The notes under the pieces were generated by a model, which saw only the letters and a list, made by a program, of their open reading frames with translations, had not been told where the DNA came from and did not search any database. DNA of 64,000 nt from CAYWIT01 sp964458415 (GTDB lineage: Bacteria; Pseudomonadota; Alphaproteobacteria; Micavibrionales; UBA2020), in NCBI GenBank assembly GCA_964458415.1, contig CAYWIT010000002.1, forward strand, positions 62,001 through 126,000, written 5' to 3'. Both the position numbers and the translations under genes were made by a program. Position 1 is the first letter of the stretch. Every line of letters starts with the position of its first letter. Shown one piece after another: positions 1 through 8,886 of this stretch.

Positions 1-322
1 CAGCGTTCCGGCGCAGGCGGCGGGTATTGCGGCCTTGCAGGATGCGGATTTTATTCGTCAGACAATTGAAATGACGGATGCAGGCCGCGATTTTCTCTCC
101 TCCGGGCTGGAGGCGTTGGGGTATAAGGTCTGGCCCAGCGTCGGTAATTTTATTCTGGTGGATTTCGGTCCGCGGGCCGAGGAAATTCGTCTGGCCCTGA
201 AAGATCGGGGCATCTTTGTCCGGCAGATGGGCGCTTATGGGCTGCCGCAATGCCTGCGTATTACCATCGGCACAGCGGAGGATAACGGGGCGCTGGTAGA
301 GCAGCTGGCTACGATCTGCTGA
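1..322 (+). CDS. hisC: Histidinol-phosphate aminotransferase, C-terminal fragment (cut by window edge)
   Basis: This is the last ~106 residues of a fold-type I PLP aminotransferase, open from base 2 to the TGA at 320-322. The fragment has the HisC-like NFILVDF strand and the ending LRITIGT, in which the arginine binds the substrate carboxylate/phosphate in this family. HisC makes histidinol phosphate from imidazole-acetol phosphate and glutamate in histidine synthesis, in the cytoplasm. The start and PLP lysine are outside the window, so an aromatic aminotransferase of the same family cannot be fully excluded. The 3' end overlaps the convergent heparinase-like gene by 14 bases. Confidence 0.8.
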   Translation, partial: SVPAQAAGIAALQDADFIRQTIEMTDAGRDFLSSGLEALGYKVWPSVGNFILVDFGPRAEEIRLALKDRGIFVRQMGAYGLPQCLRITIGTAEDNGALVEQLATIC

Positions 323-2435
323 TTTTCACAGGCTTTTCGCGCAGGTCGATCAACCATTCGGCAATCCGGATCAGGCCATGCTCTTCTTCATGAATCTTGA
401 TTTGTGGCGCGTCTTTGCCGATCAATGTCAGGCGGTGCATAGGGTGGGTTTTGTCCAGTGTCTCGGTCCAGTCATGGCGCAGGGCGGGCGCAGATTCAAT
501 TTCGCCGTAGCGGGAGCTGAAAAAGCAGCTTCTGTTACGTTCTGATCCGAACAGGATATCGAAATGATCGCGGGTGCCGCCAAGGGAAAAGTGGAAATGC
601 GCCAGCAGGTTGTCTTTTTTGTCCAGCACACGAAAGGCATCGTTTTCAAGATCCTGAATGCGGGCCTCTGGCGGGAAATGCCAGAATTGTTCAAAGAGAT
701 GGGTGTCCGAACCCTCAAGCCTGTCAATCACCGCCCAGACTTTATGCGGACGGAAATAGACGAGGATGCGCCGGTGCGTGATATCCATGTTGTCGTAGCT
801 GTCATGCTCGGCGTCGATTAAAACGAAATCCGGTCCTTGTTGCGTTTCGGAGGATCCGGCACGGGTGAGGCTGTGCCAGCCAAAATTATGGCGCGGTTCC
901 GCCTGATTTTTTTTGTCAACCATCAGCGTATTATGCGCCGCTGTTCCCCGCAGCGCATTGCGGTATCCGCTGCCGTCATTATAGCGGTAGGTTCCTCCAT
1001 CGACCAGAACAGGCTTCCCGTCTATGTAGAGGAGGATATGGAGGAGGTCGGCATGGTTGTGAACGGATTGCGGGAAGGTATCCGGATTGTTTTTCAGCAG
1101 GGCATAGTTGTTTTCATCACGGATGACAAAAATGCGGCTGTCGTGAAAGGCGGTCAGAGGCTGAAAGTCCTCCGTATATTCCGGGATAAGACGATAATCC
1201 ATCGCGCTGCTGTCACCCAGCAGCAACCTTGCATAGAGCGGAAATTCCGGTCCGGCCGCGGCTTTGAAATCGGGGCGTTCATAAAGAACGGCCATGGCGG
1301 CGAGGACGCCCTGTATGCGTTCTGAAACCGGGATTTCCAGCGGAAAGGCGAAGCTGTCGTCGTTATCATTGATGTTGGGCAGGCTGCCATCGGGCAGGCG
1401 GATCAGCCGCAGGGCCGTCGCCATCTTTTCGAGCAGGGTATAGGCTTTTGCAGGGATAGGACGTCTTTCCCGCCGCATTCTGGCGAAAAGCATCAACATG
1501 AATTCCGTTGCCTGCAGGTGATAGCCGGGGGAGGCTTCGAAATGCAGCCCGTCGGGATGGACCTGCTCGTCGAATGTTGACCAGAGCGCCTCAAGGGCGC
1601 GGTTGAGCCATCTTGCACTATCCTGCCATTCCGGATAGGACAGTGCGACAAGCGCCAGCGCAGCGGCACTTCCGATCAGGTGGATGTTACGCGCTGTCTT
1701 TTCTGTATAGGGCAGATATTCGGCCAGATGGCGGGCTTGCGTATAGATATTACGGTGCAGCCGTTCCTTTGTTTCATCGTCATAGACGGTGCTGTTGCGC
1801 AGCAGGCGGTCGGTATATATCCAGGACAGGCAGCGCGTTCCGATTTCAAGGTTCGAGATATAATTGACGCCGCTCTCGGGCGTATTCTGGTCACACCAGC
1901 CATGCAGAAACTGTCGCAGAGCGGCGTAGTATTTGACATTATCCGTTTTCAGGTAAGCTAGCGCCAGTGTCACGAAAAACTGGTGACGGTTCATTTCCCA
2001 GCAGGTTTTTATATCGCCCAGCTCCTTGATCTGCCGGAAAGGAATTTCCGACCAGTGCCCGGCAGGCCATGCTTTGTTGACGTGCAGGCTATGGTGCCAG
2101 TCAACTTTGTCATGGAAGAAAAAATCCGTGCCTTGAAATGAAAAGCGCTGTTCGATGATCCTGTCGGCGCGAAGGGTCATGGCGTCGGGGATCATGTTCG
2201 GCGGCAAGACTCCCCAAACGGTGGGGCGGGCATCGTGCTCTTCAAGGAATTCCGCGATGGAGAGGGCGCTGCCGGGGCCGAGAACTTTCATAAATTCATC
2301 GGGTGTGATTTCATGTGTGGGCAGACGCCGCCGGAATATGCCTGTCAGGGAGGCGAGCACATGCAGAATCCGGGCTGTCAGGTCTGTTTTCTCGCGGAGC
2401 TGGATTTCCTGATAGAGGCTTGCGAAGTTGTTCAT
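309..2435 (-). CDS. Heparinase II/III family protein
   Basis: A 708-residue protein with the two-part layout of heparinase II/III and alginate-lyase-like enzymes: an alpha-helical toroid (about residues 60-380, with HFEASPGYHLQATEF) followed by a beta-sandwich domain carrying HNHADLLHILLYIDG, DGGTYRYN and the AAHNTLMVD signature. Family members cleave uronic-acid-containing polysaccharides by beta-elimination, and many sit in capsule or exopolysaccharide loci. No clear signal peptide is visible at the N-terminus, which is unusual for a secreted lyase, so it may act in the cytoplasm or leave by another route. There are no exopolysaccharide genes beside it. The actual substrate cannot be read from the sequence. 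The leader just upstream of the start contains two overlapping inverted repeats (2438-2472). Confidence 0.85.
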   Translation of the reverse strand: MNNFASLYQEIQLREKTDLTARILHVLASLTGIFRRRLPTHEITPDEFMKVLGPGSALSIAEFLEEHDARPTVWGVLPPNMIPDAMTLRADRIIEQRFSFQGTDFFFHDKVDWHHSLHVNKAWPAGHWSEIPFRQIKELGDIKTCWEMNRHQFFVTLALAYLKTDNVKYYAALRQFLHGWCDQNTPESGVNYISNLEIGTRCLSWIYTDRLLRNSTVYDDETKERLHRNIYTQARHLAEYLPYTEKTARNIHLIGSAAALALVALSYPEWQDSARWLNRALEALWSTFDEQVHPDGLHFEASPGYHLQATEFMLMLFARMRRERRPIPAKAYTLLEKMATALRLIRLPDGSLPNINDNDDSFAFPLEIPVSERIQGVLAAMAVLYERPDFKAAAGPEFPLYARLLLGDSSAMDYRLIPEYTEDFQPLTAFHDSRIFVIRDENNYALLKNNPDTFPQSVHNHADLLHILLYIDGKPVLVDGGTYRYNDGSGYRNALRGTAAHNTLMVDKKNQAEPRHNFGWHSLTRAGSSETQQGPDFVLIDAEHDSYDNMDITHRRILVYFRPHKVWAVIDRLEGSDTHLFEQFWHFPPEARIQDLENDAFRVLDKKDNLLAHFHFSLGGTRDHFDILFGSERNRSCFFSSRYGEIESAPALRHDWTETLDKTHPMHRLTLIGKDAPQIKIHEEEHGLIRIAEWLIDLREKPVKISRS

Positions 2436-2596
2436 GACCTGAAATATCCCTGCAGAATGTGTTCAGGATATTAGTAGGTAAGCTATGGTTTTCCGTCAAG
2501 GATGGCCATTTTTTACATAACCATTAACTTTTGTGTTGCATAGTGGTTTATGTGAAGTTATGTTGTGACCATTATATTTTCTGAAAGGGCAAACTC

Positions 2597-3232
2597 ATGA
2601 CGGATCATACCCCCACTCCCTTTGCGCAATCCGGTCTTCTGCAGAAGAGCCTCGTCGGGGACGCCTATGAGCTGGTGAAGAATTTTGAGCGGGCGGTTGT
2701 TTCCGGTGCGATACTATCGGCGTATTATCAGGACGAAAATGCCATCGCCGCGCATCTTGTCGCCTTTACAATGCCGCGCATGCCAGCAGATGAGATTAAG
2801 AAAATGTTTGGGCCTTTGGTGGAGCAAACCGTCACCAAAATTCGCCAGATATACGATACAGCCGAAAAATTCCCTCTTCGTCCCGGTCATTCCGGCATCG
2901 TGCATATGAGTTTCGTGGCCTGTGCCATCTATGATCTTGAAAAGTTCTATGACGAATGGAAAGACAAGCCGCTTGATACGTCTGTTATGCTTTCATACCA
3001 GAAGAACGATCGGATGGTGATCGAGCACATGAGACTAGAACAGTATTTGCGCCGTGTGCGCCGCACCTATGAAGATGAGATTCTACCGAATGTGGAGCAT
3101 ATCGTGAGTACTTTCTCCCCAGAGATGGAAAAGAGATTCAAGCGGGCGCTGGGGGCGCTGGACCTTAAAATCTCCACGCCGGAAGGGGTTTTGCAGCCCC
3201 AAAAGCCGGGAAATTCTTTTCCGAGGCCATAA
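2597..3232 (+). CDS. Hypothetical protein, 211 aa
   Basis: I do not recognise a family. The start is supported by an AAAGGG Shine-Dalgarno-like stretch shortly before the ATG, and codon use matches the neighbours. The protein is predicted soluble and mostly helical, without signal peptide or membrane segment. It has charged helices around residues 60-90 and 125-165 (many Arg/Glu/Lys) and a proline-rich, low-complexity tail (about the last 25 residues). It is transcribed alone, divergent from the heparinase-like gene and followed by the peroxiredoxin gene after 111 bases. No catalytic motif is evident, so no function is proposed. Confidence 0.65.
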   Translation: MTDHTPTPFAQSGLLQKSLVGDAYELVKNFERAVVSGAILSAYYQDENAIAAHLVAFTMPRMPADEIKKMFGPLVEQTVTKIRQIYDTAEKFPLRPGHSGIVHMSFVACAIYDLEKFYDEWKDKPLDTSVMLSYQKNDRMVIEHMRLEQYLRRVRRTYEDEILPNVEHIVSTFSPEMEKRFKRALGALDLKISTPEGVLQPQKPGNSFPRP

Positions 3233-3259
3233 TTTCCCAATAAATTTTAGTGCCGTCCC

Positions 3260-3288
3260 TTGACAAACCCGGGGCGGCGCACAATCTG
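3260..3288 (+). promoter_or_regulatory. Possible sigma-70 promoter of the peroxiredoxin gene
   Basis: A perfect -35 hexamer TTGACA (3260-3265) lies in the gap before the peroxiredoxin gene. With a 17-base spacer the -10 position reads AATCTG, a poor match, so the core -10 is uncertain and an activator may be needed. No other -35-like element is visible in this gap. Confidence 0.35.
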
Positions 3289-3343
3289 TTACCAGACTGA
3301 CTTTTTGTTATTAACTTCAAGACTTATGAAAGGGTGCTGAAAT

Positions 3344-3880
3344 ATGCTGACAATTGGACAAAAGTTTCCAGAATTCAAACTCACTGCTGTCGTTTCCACG
3401 GAGGCGGACAAGGCGTTTAAAGAAGTAACCAACGCAAGCTACAAAGGCAAATGGCTGGTGGTTTTTGCCTGGCCTAAGGATTTTACCTTCGTTTGCCCGA
3501 CGGAAATCGCGGCTTTTGGTAAAATGAACAAGGATTTTCAGGACCGCGATGCCCAAGTTCTGGGCATGAGCACGGATTCCGATTACGTGCATCTGGCATG
3601 GCGTCAAAATCACAAAGATCTCAAGGATTTGCCGTTCCCGATGCTGTCGGACATCAAGCACGAGCTTTCTACCGCCTTGGGCATTTTGCATGATGCAGGA
3701 GTTTGCAACCGTGCGACCTTTATCGTTGATCCGAATGGCGTGATCCGTCACGTTTCCGTCAACGATCTGAAAGTCGGCCGCAATGTTGACGAGGTTCTGC
3801 GTATTCTTGACGCTTTGCAGACGGACGAGCTGTGCCAGTGTAACTGGAACAAAGGGGACGCGCCGCTTAAAGCCGCCTAA
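3344..3880 (+). CDS. ahpC: AhpC/TSA-family peroxiredoxin
   Basis: A 178-residue 2-Cys peroxiredoxin. It reduces hydrogen peroxide and organic peroxides using a peroxidatic cysteine, here Cys51 in the DFTFVCPTEI motif. A later cysteine in GVCNRATF and the C-terminal ELCQCNW resemble the three-cysteine AhpC of the AhpC/AhpD system (as in mycobacteria) rather than the E. coli AhpF-dependent enzyme. Neither ahpD nor ahpF is adjacent, so the electron donor is unknown. The gene has its own upstream gap with a TTGACA element and its own downstream terminator, so it is probably monocistronic. It acts in the cytoplasm. Confidence 0.93.
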   Translation: MLTIGQKFPEFKLTAVVSTEADKAFKEVTNASYKGKWLVVFAWPKDFTFVCPTEIAAFGKMNKDFQDRDAQVLGMSTDSDYVHLAWRQNHKDLKDLPFPMLSDIKHELSTALGILHDAGVCNRATFIVDPNGVIRHVSVNDLKVGRNVDEVLRILDALQTDELCQCNWNKGDAPLKAA

Positions 3881-3897
3881 CCCGTCTAAATCTTATG

Positions 3898-3928
3898 AAA
3901 AAGCGCTCCGGTGACGGGGCGCTTTTTT
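3898..3928 (+). terminator. Rho-independent terminator after the peroxiredoxin gene
   Basis: AAAAAGCGC pairs with GCGCTTTTT around a short GC-rich loop region (TCC with GGG by one G-T wobble), followed by a run of T. It sits 18 bases after the peroxiredoxin stop codon and ahead of the glutamate dehydrogenase gene. Confidence 0.85.
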
Positions 3929-4016
3929 ATTGCGGGCTCTTTAACTCTTCCGTCAAGAAGCCTAGTTTAGAATGAGCGTAAAAACAAAAATAAGAAGCTC
4001 GCAAAGGAAAAATATC

Positions 4017-7000
4017 ATGACAAAGCCCCAGCGCAAACAGCGCCCTTTTAATTCTGCTCCGGTGCGTAAAAGCAAATCTCCGGACAATGTGCAGGAAAAA
4101 GAAAGTGCAATAGGCGCAGCGCTGCAAAAAACTTTTTCCAACGTATTTTATCAGCATGTCCCGGCTGAAGATGTCGTCGGGTGGGCCGCGGAACGCAAGG
4201 CTGTGATCGCGCGCTCGATGTGCGATTGGGGCGCGCAACGCAAAAAGAACGAGCATAAAGTTCGCGTCTTCAATCCCGATCTCAAGCGGGATGGCTGGCA
4301 AGTGCCGCATACGGTCATTGAAATGGTCAATGACGATATGCCGTTCATTATTGACTCGGTCACCGCTGCTTTAAGCGCACAGGGCTATAACGTCGAGGTT
4401 CTCCTCCACCCGATTTTGAAGGTCGCGCGCGGCCGTACGGGCGTGCTGACGGGGGTGCGTCCGGGCAAGGACAATGAAAAGCTCCATGTAGCCGAATCCT
4501 ATGTCTATATCCATCTGGAACAGGTCCTGACAACGGAAGCCTGCCACAGACTGGAGGCAACGCTGGATGAGACGCTGCATGATGTACGGGCGGCAACGCG
4601 TGACTGGCGCGTGATGGTGGCGAAGATTGACAGCGTGGTGGAACAGACGGCGCGTCTGCTGAAGCTTTCCGCCAGTGATGAAAATATGGAGGCGCTGGAT
4701 TTTCTACGCTACCTGAAAAATAACAATTTCACGTTTCTTGGCTATCGTGAATATAAATTTACGACGAGCAACGGTAAAACCGGATCGAAAGTGATCCCCG
4801 ATTCCTGTCTGGGCATTTTGTCCGGCGGGAAGGCGCTGGATTTCGGTCAGGGCGGAGATTCTCCGGAGGTGCGGGCTCTCAAGCTGTCGCCGTGGCCGGT
4901 GATGATCACGAAGCTGATCGATCTTTATTCCAGCGTTCACCGGCGTGTGCCGATGGATGCGATTGCCGTCAAGATTGTGAATGACAAGGGCCAGTTAACG
5001 GGCATGCATCTGTTCGTCGGGCTGTTCACATCAAGCACTTATTCCTGCCGGACGAACGAAGTGCCGATTGTGCGGCAAAAAGTGCGTGAAACGATAGAAA
5101 ATGCCGGGTTTATCCAGGGCTCCCATGATTACAAGACGCTGGAAAACATCCTTGAAAAAATGCCGCGCGACGAGTTGTTTCAGGTTTCGCGGCAGGATCT
5201 TCTCGAGCTTGCGCTGGGAATTCTGCGTTTGCAGGCCAAGCTGCGTATCGCGCTCTTCACCCATCTGGATCCGACGCAGAAATATATGTCCTGCCTGCTG
5301 TATGTGCCACGTGACCGCTATAATACGGCCTATCGTATGCAGGCCACGCGCCTGCTCGAGCAGGGGCTGAACGGAAAGGTAACGAATTACTTCACGACGC
5401 TGGATGACAGTCCTTTGGCACGGCTGCTGTTTACCATCCGTTTTGAGCCGGCTAATGGCGCAAAGGCGCTGGATCATGCCACCCTTGAGCAGCAACTGGT
5501 CGATCTGGGACGGGAGTGGGACGAGCGCCTGAAGAGTACCCTGCTCAAGTCTTTTGACAGGCCGAAGGCGCTGGAACTGGCGGCAACATTCGGGCGCGCT
5601 TTTTCTGCCGCCTATGAAGACAGCATAGATATTGACAATGCCGTACACGATATCCGGCAGCTGGATGCGATGATGGGGGCGGGCGCGGATATCAGCGTGG
5701 ATATCTACCGTCTGCAGGGGAATGCCGCGGGCGATTTACGCCTGAAGGTTTATCACAGGGGGAGTCCCGTGCCGCTCTCCGATATTTTGCCGGTGCTGGA
5801 AAACATGGGATTGTCCTGCCTTTCCGAGATGCCGTATGAAGTCTCCCCTGCCGGGTACGAAGGCAGTATCTGGATCCATGATTTTGTGCTGGCGGGTGGC
5901 GGGAGTATCCTTCTTGAGCGGGTCAAGCCGGCTTTTGAAGAGGCGTTTCTGCGTATCTGGGGCAGGCAGACCGAAAATGACGGCCTGAACCAGATGGTTC
6001 TCAAGGCGGGGCTGAACTGGGAAGAGGTCCGTATTTTGCGGACTTATAGCGGATTTATGCGGCAGGCCCGCCTGCCGTTCAGCCGGACTTATATCGAACA
6101 GGTGCTGGCGGCCTATCCGGATATCGTTGGCGAACTGATCAATCTCTTCAAGGCGATGCATGATCCGGCGACGGCTCAAAAATCCGCCGAACTGGCCAAG
6201 GGTATTGATGCAAAAATCACGGATATGCTGCAGTTGGTTCAAAAGCTGGATCACGACAGGATTCTGCGGGTTTTCCGTACGTTGATCGAGAGAACTTTGC
6301 GGACCAGTTATTTCCAGCGAGATGAAAAAGGTCAGGCCAAGGCCGCCTTGGCGATGAAGCTGGACAGCAAGAATATTCCGGATCTGCCGATGCCGCGCCC
6401 GCATGTGGAGATTTTTATCTATTCCCCGCGGGTTGAAGGCGTCCATCTGCGTGGCGGGCCAGTCGCGCGTGGCGGAATCCGCTGGTCGGACCGGCACGAT
6501 GATTTTCGCACGGAAGTGCTGGGGTTGATGAAATCGCAAATGGTGAAAAATACGGTGATCGTGCCGGTGGGAGCCAAGGGGGGATTTATCGTCAAACAGC
6601 CGCCGAAAACGGGCGGTCGCGAGGCATATTTTCAGGAAGGCATTGAATGCTACAAAATCTTTATTCAGGCCCTGCTTGATCTGACGGATAATAACGTGAA
6701 AGGCAAGCCGGTACGTCCTGCCGATGTTGTCTGTCATGATGGTTTTGATCCCTATCTTGTCGTTGCGGCGGATAAAGGCACGGCGACATTCTCCGATATC
6801 GCGAACAGCCTGTCGCTCAAGGCCGGGTTCTGGTTGGGAGATGCTTTCGCTTCCGGCGGTTCTGCCGGTTACGATCACAAGAAAATGGGGATTACCGCGC
6901 GGGGGGGATGGGAAGCCGTCAAGCGCCATTTCCGCGAAATGGGCAAGGATATCCAGAAAGAACCGTTTACGTTGGCGGGTGTCGGCGATATGGGCGGCGA

Positions 7001-8867
7001 CGTGTTTGGCAACGGTTTGCTGTTGTCAAAGCAGATGAAGCTGATCGCGGCTTTTAACCATGTGCATATTTTCTGCGATCCTGAACCGGATATCGCCAAG
7101 AGCTATGCCGAGCGCAAGCGGCTTTTCAAAACCCGCGGCGGCTGGGATGCCTACGACAAGTCGGTGTTGTCTGCCGGCGGTGCCGTGTTCGAGCGCTCTG
7201 CCAAGGTTCTGAAACTGTCGCCGCAGATCCGCAAGTCGCTGGGGATCAGCGAAGAACAGATGACGCCGGATGAGCTGATCCGCGTTATTCTCAAATCCGA
7301 TGTCGAATTGATCTGGTTCGGTGGAATCGGAACCTATGTCAAGAGCTCGCGCCAGAGCCATGCGGATGCGGATGACAAGGCTAATGATTCCTGCCGTGTC
7401 GATGCCGCGGAAATCCGCGCCAAGGTGATCGGCGAGGGGGCTAATATGGGCGTGACGCAGCTGGCGCGGATCGAATTCGCGCGTCAGGGCGGCAAGATCA
7501 ATACCGACTTCATTGATAACTCTGCGGGCGTTGATTGTTCTGATCATGAAGTAAATATCAAGATATTGCTGGCAGACGTCGCATCGCGCGGCAAGCTGGC
7601 GCTGCCAGCGCGGAACAAGCTACTGGCGCAAATGACAGACGATGTTGCCGAACTTGTTTTGCGTGACAACTATCAACAGACGCAGTCGCTGAGCTTGCAG
7701 CTGCACAATTCGCGCGACCAGATGTCTTTGCAGGCGGATCTGATCCGCGATCTTGAAAAGGCCAATCTGATCCGGCGTCATCTGGAAGGGCTGCCGGATG
7801 AGGAGCAGATCACGCGTCTTTCCCGCGAAGGGATGGGGCTGACGCGGCCGGAGCTGGCCGTTCTGACGTCGTGGGCGAAGATCGTCCTGAACAAGCAACT
7901 GGTGGAAACGGATATTCCCGACGATAAGGCCATGGAAAATCTGCTGTTCGATTATTTCCCCAAGGAGCTGCACAAATACAAAGCTGAAATCCTGAACCAC
8001 AAGCTGCGGCGCGAGATTATCGCGACCCAGATCGTGAATAACCTAGTGAACCGCATGGGAGCGGTGTTCGTACCGTCACGGATGGCCAAGACAGGAGCCT
8101 CGGCGGAAAAGGTGATCCGTGCTTTCATAATTGTGCAGGAAGCTTACGGCCTTCAGGGGCTGTGGAAACGCATTGAAGCGCTGGATGGACTGGTGCCGGG
8201 GCAGGTGCAGATTGATGCTCTGAATGAAGTGTTTCAGGTGGCCAAGCGCGTCGTGACATGGCTGGTCCGTTTTGGCGGTGACGATCTGGATATGGCGGGG
8301 AAAATTGCGACGCTGCGTCCGGGGATAGAATCGCTTAGAAATATCGTGAGTCAGATGATTCCTGCGGATATGCAGGATTCCGTGCGCAAGATGGAATCCG
8401 GATTTGTCATGATGGGGATGCCAGCGGCGCTTGCCGAGGAGATCGCGTCCTTGCAATTGTTGTCCTCGGCAGGAGATATCGTCAATATCGCGCATAAACT
8501 GAAGGGCGATGTTAAAATGGCGGGCGCGGTTTATTACCGTGTCGGGGAATATCTCGGGCTGGATTGGTTGCGCTTGCAGCTGTTAGGCATGCAGTCTCCC
8601 AATCGCTGGCAGGCGCGGGTGATCAGCGGCCTGCTCGACGAGTTCTATATCCAGCAGGCGGCTCTGACTTCTCTTATTCTGGCGGATCAGAAAAAGGGGC
8701 AGAAGGCTTCTGTTTCAATGGTAGACCATTGGTTCGGGCGGTGCTCCGAAGTGACGGACAAGGTGTTGCGCGTGGTGATTGAAATGAAATCGCTGCCGCG
8801 GGTCGAGCTGGAAATGCTGATGTTGGCAAGCCAGCGTGTCGGTTATCTGGTGCATCAGGGACGGTAA
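4017..8867 (+). CDS. gdhZ: NAD-specific glutamate dehydrogenase, large (180-kDa class)
   Basis: A ~1616-residue enzyme of the very large bacterial NAD-GDH family, which oxidises glutamate to 2-oxoglutarate and ammonium and mainly serves glutamate catabolism. The long N-terminal half carries ACT-like regulatory regions. The catalytic part contains GGIRWSDRHDDFRTEVLGL, VPVGAKGGF (with the catalytic-type lysine) and the nucleotide-binding-like GVGDMGGDVFGNG. An upstream in-frame ATG at 3972 exists, but the ATG at 4017 is preferred because AAAGGA lies 8 bases before it. It stands alone between a terminator and the convergent cystathionine beta-lyase gene. The symbol follows the Caulobacter name; other species use gdhB or gdh2. 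Confidence 0.95.
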   Translation: MTKPQRKQRPFNSAPVRKSKSPDNVQEKESAIGAALQKTFSNVFYQHVPAEDVVGWAAERKAVIARSMCDWGAQRKKNEHKVRVFNPDLKRDGWQVPHTVIEMVNDDMPFIIDSVTAALSAQGYNVEVLLHPILKVARGRTGVLTGVRPGKDNEKLHVAESYVYIHLEQVLTTEACHRLEATLDETLHDVRAATRDWRVMVAKIDSVVEQTARLLKLSASDENMEALDFLRYLKNNNFTFLGYREYKFTTSNGKTGSKVIPDSCLGILSGGKALDFGQGGDSPEVRALKLSPWPVMITKLIDLYSSVHRRVPMDAIAVKIVNDKGQLTGMHLFVGLFTSSTYSCRTNEVPIVRQKVRETIENAGFIQGSHDYKTLENILEKMPRDELFQVSRQDLLELALGILRLQAKLRIALFTHLDPTQKYMSCLLYVPRDRYNTAYRMQATRLLEQGLNGKVTNYFTTLDDSPLARLLFTIRFEPANGAKALDHATLEQQLVDLGREWDERLKSTLLKSFDRPKALELAATFGRAFSAAYEDSIDIDNAVHDIRQLDAMMGAGADISVDIYRLQGNAAGDLRLKVYHRGSPVPLSDILPVLENMGLSCLSEMPYEVSPAGYEGSIWIHDFVLAGGGSILLERVKPAFEEAFLRIWGRQTENDGLNQMVLKAGLNWEEVRILRTYSGFMRQARLPFSRTYIEQVLAAYPDIVGELINLFKAMHDPATAQKSAELAKGIDAKITDMLQLVQKLDHDRILRVFRTLIERTLRTSYFQRDEKGQAKAALAMKLDSKNIPDLPMPRPHVEIFIYSPRVEGVHLRGGPVARGGIRWSDRHDDFRTEVLGLMKSQMVKNTVIVPVGAKGGFIVKQPPKTGGREAYFQEGIECYKIFIQALLDLTDNNVKGKPVRPADVVCHDGFDPYLVVAADKGTATFSDIANSLSLKAGFWLGDAFASGGSAGYDHKKMGITARGGWEAVKRHFREMGKDIQKEPFTLAGVGDMGGDVFGNGLLLSKQMKLIAAFNHVHIFCDPEPDIAKSYAERKRLFKTRGGWDAYDKSVLSAGGAVFERSAKVLKLSPQIRKSLGISEEQMTPDELIRVILKSDVELIWFGGIGTYVKSSRQSHADADDKANDSCRVDAAEIRAKVIGEGANMGVTQLARIEFARQGGKINTDFIDNSAGVDCSDHEVNIKILLADVASRGKLALPARNKLLAQMTDDVAELVLRDNYQQTQSLSLQLHNSRDQMSLQADLIRDLEKANLIRRHLEGLPDEEQITRLSREGMGLTRPELAVLTSWAKIVLNKQLVETDIPDDKAMENLLFDYFPKELHKYKAEILNHKLRREIIATQIVNNLVNRMGAVFVPSRMAKTGASAEKVIRAFIIVQEAYGLQGLWKRIEALDGLVPGQVQIDALNEVFQVAKRVVTWLVRFGGDDLDMAGKIATLRPGIESLRNIVSQMIPADMQDSVRKMESGFVMMGMPAALAEEIASLQLLSSAGDIVNIAHKLKGDVKMAGAVYYRVGEYLGLDWLRLQLLGMQSPNRWQARVISGLLDEFYIQQAALTSLILADQKKGQKASVSMVDHWFGRCSEVTDKVLRVVIEMKSLPRVELEMLMLASQRVGYLVHQGR

Positions 8868-8886
8868 GCAGACTCCGTTCCTGATT

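Noticed and set aside
2510..2535. TAACCATTAAC before the 2597 gene as a CtrA site
   Set aside because: Spacing between the TAA elements does not fit TTAA-N7-TTAAC.
5736..6929. Long open frame (397 codons) on the strand opposite glutamate dehydrogenase
   Set aside because: It lies entirely inside a certain gene, has no family motif and a composition of His/Arg/Gln typical of antisense frames in GC-rich coding DNA.
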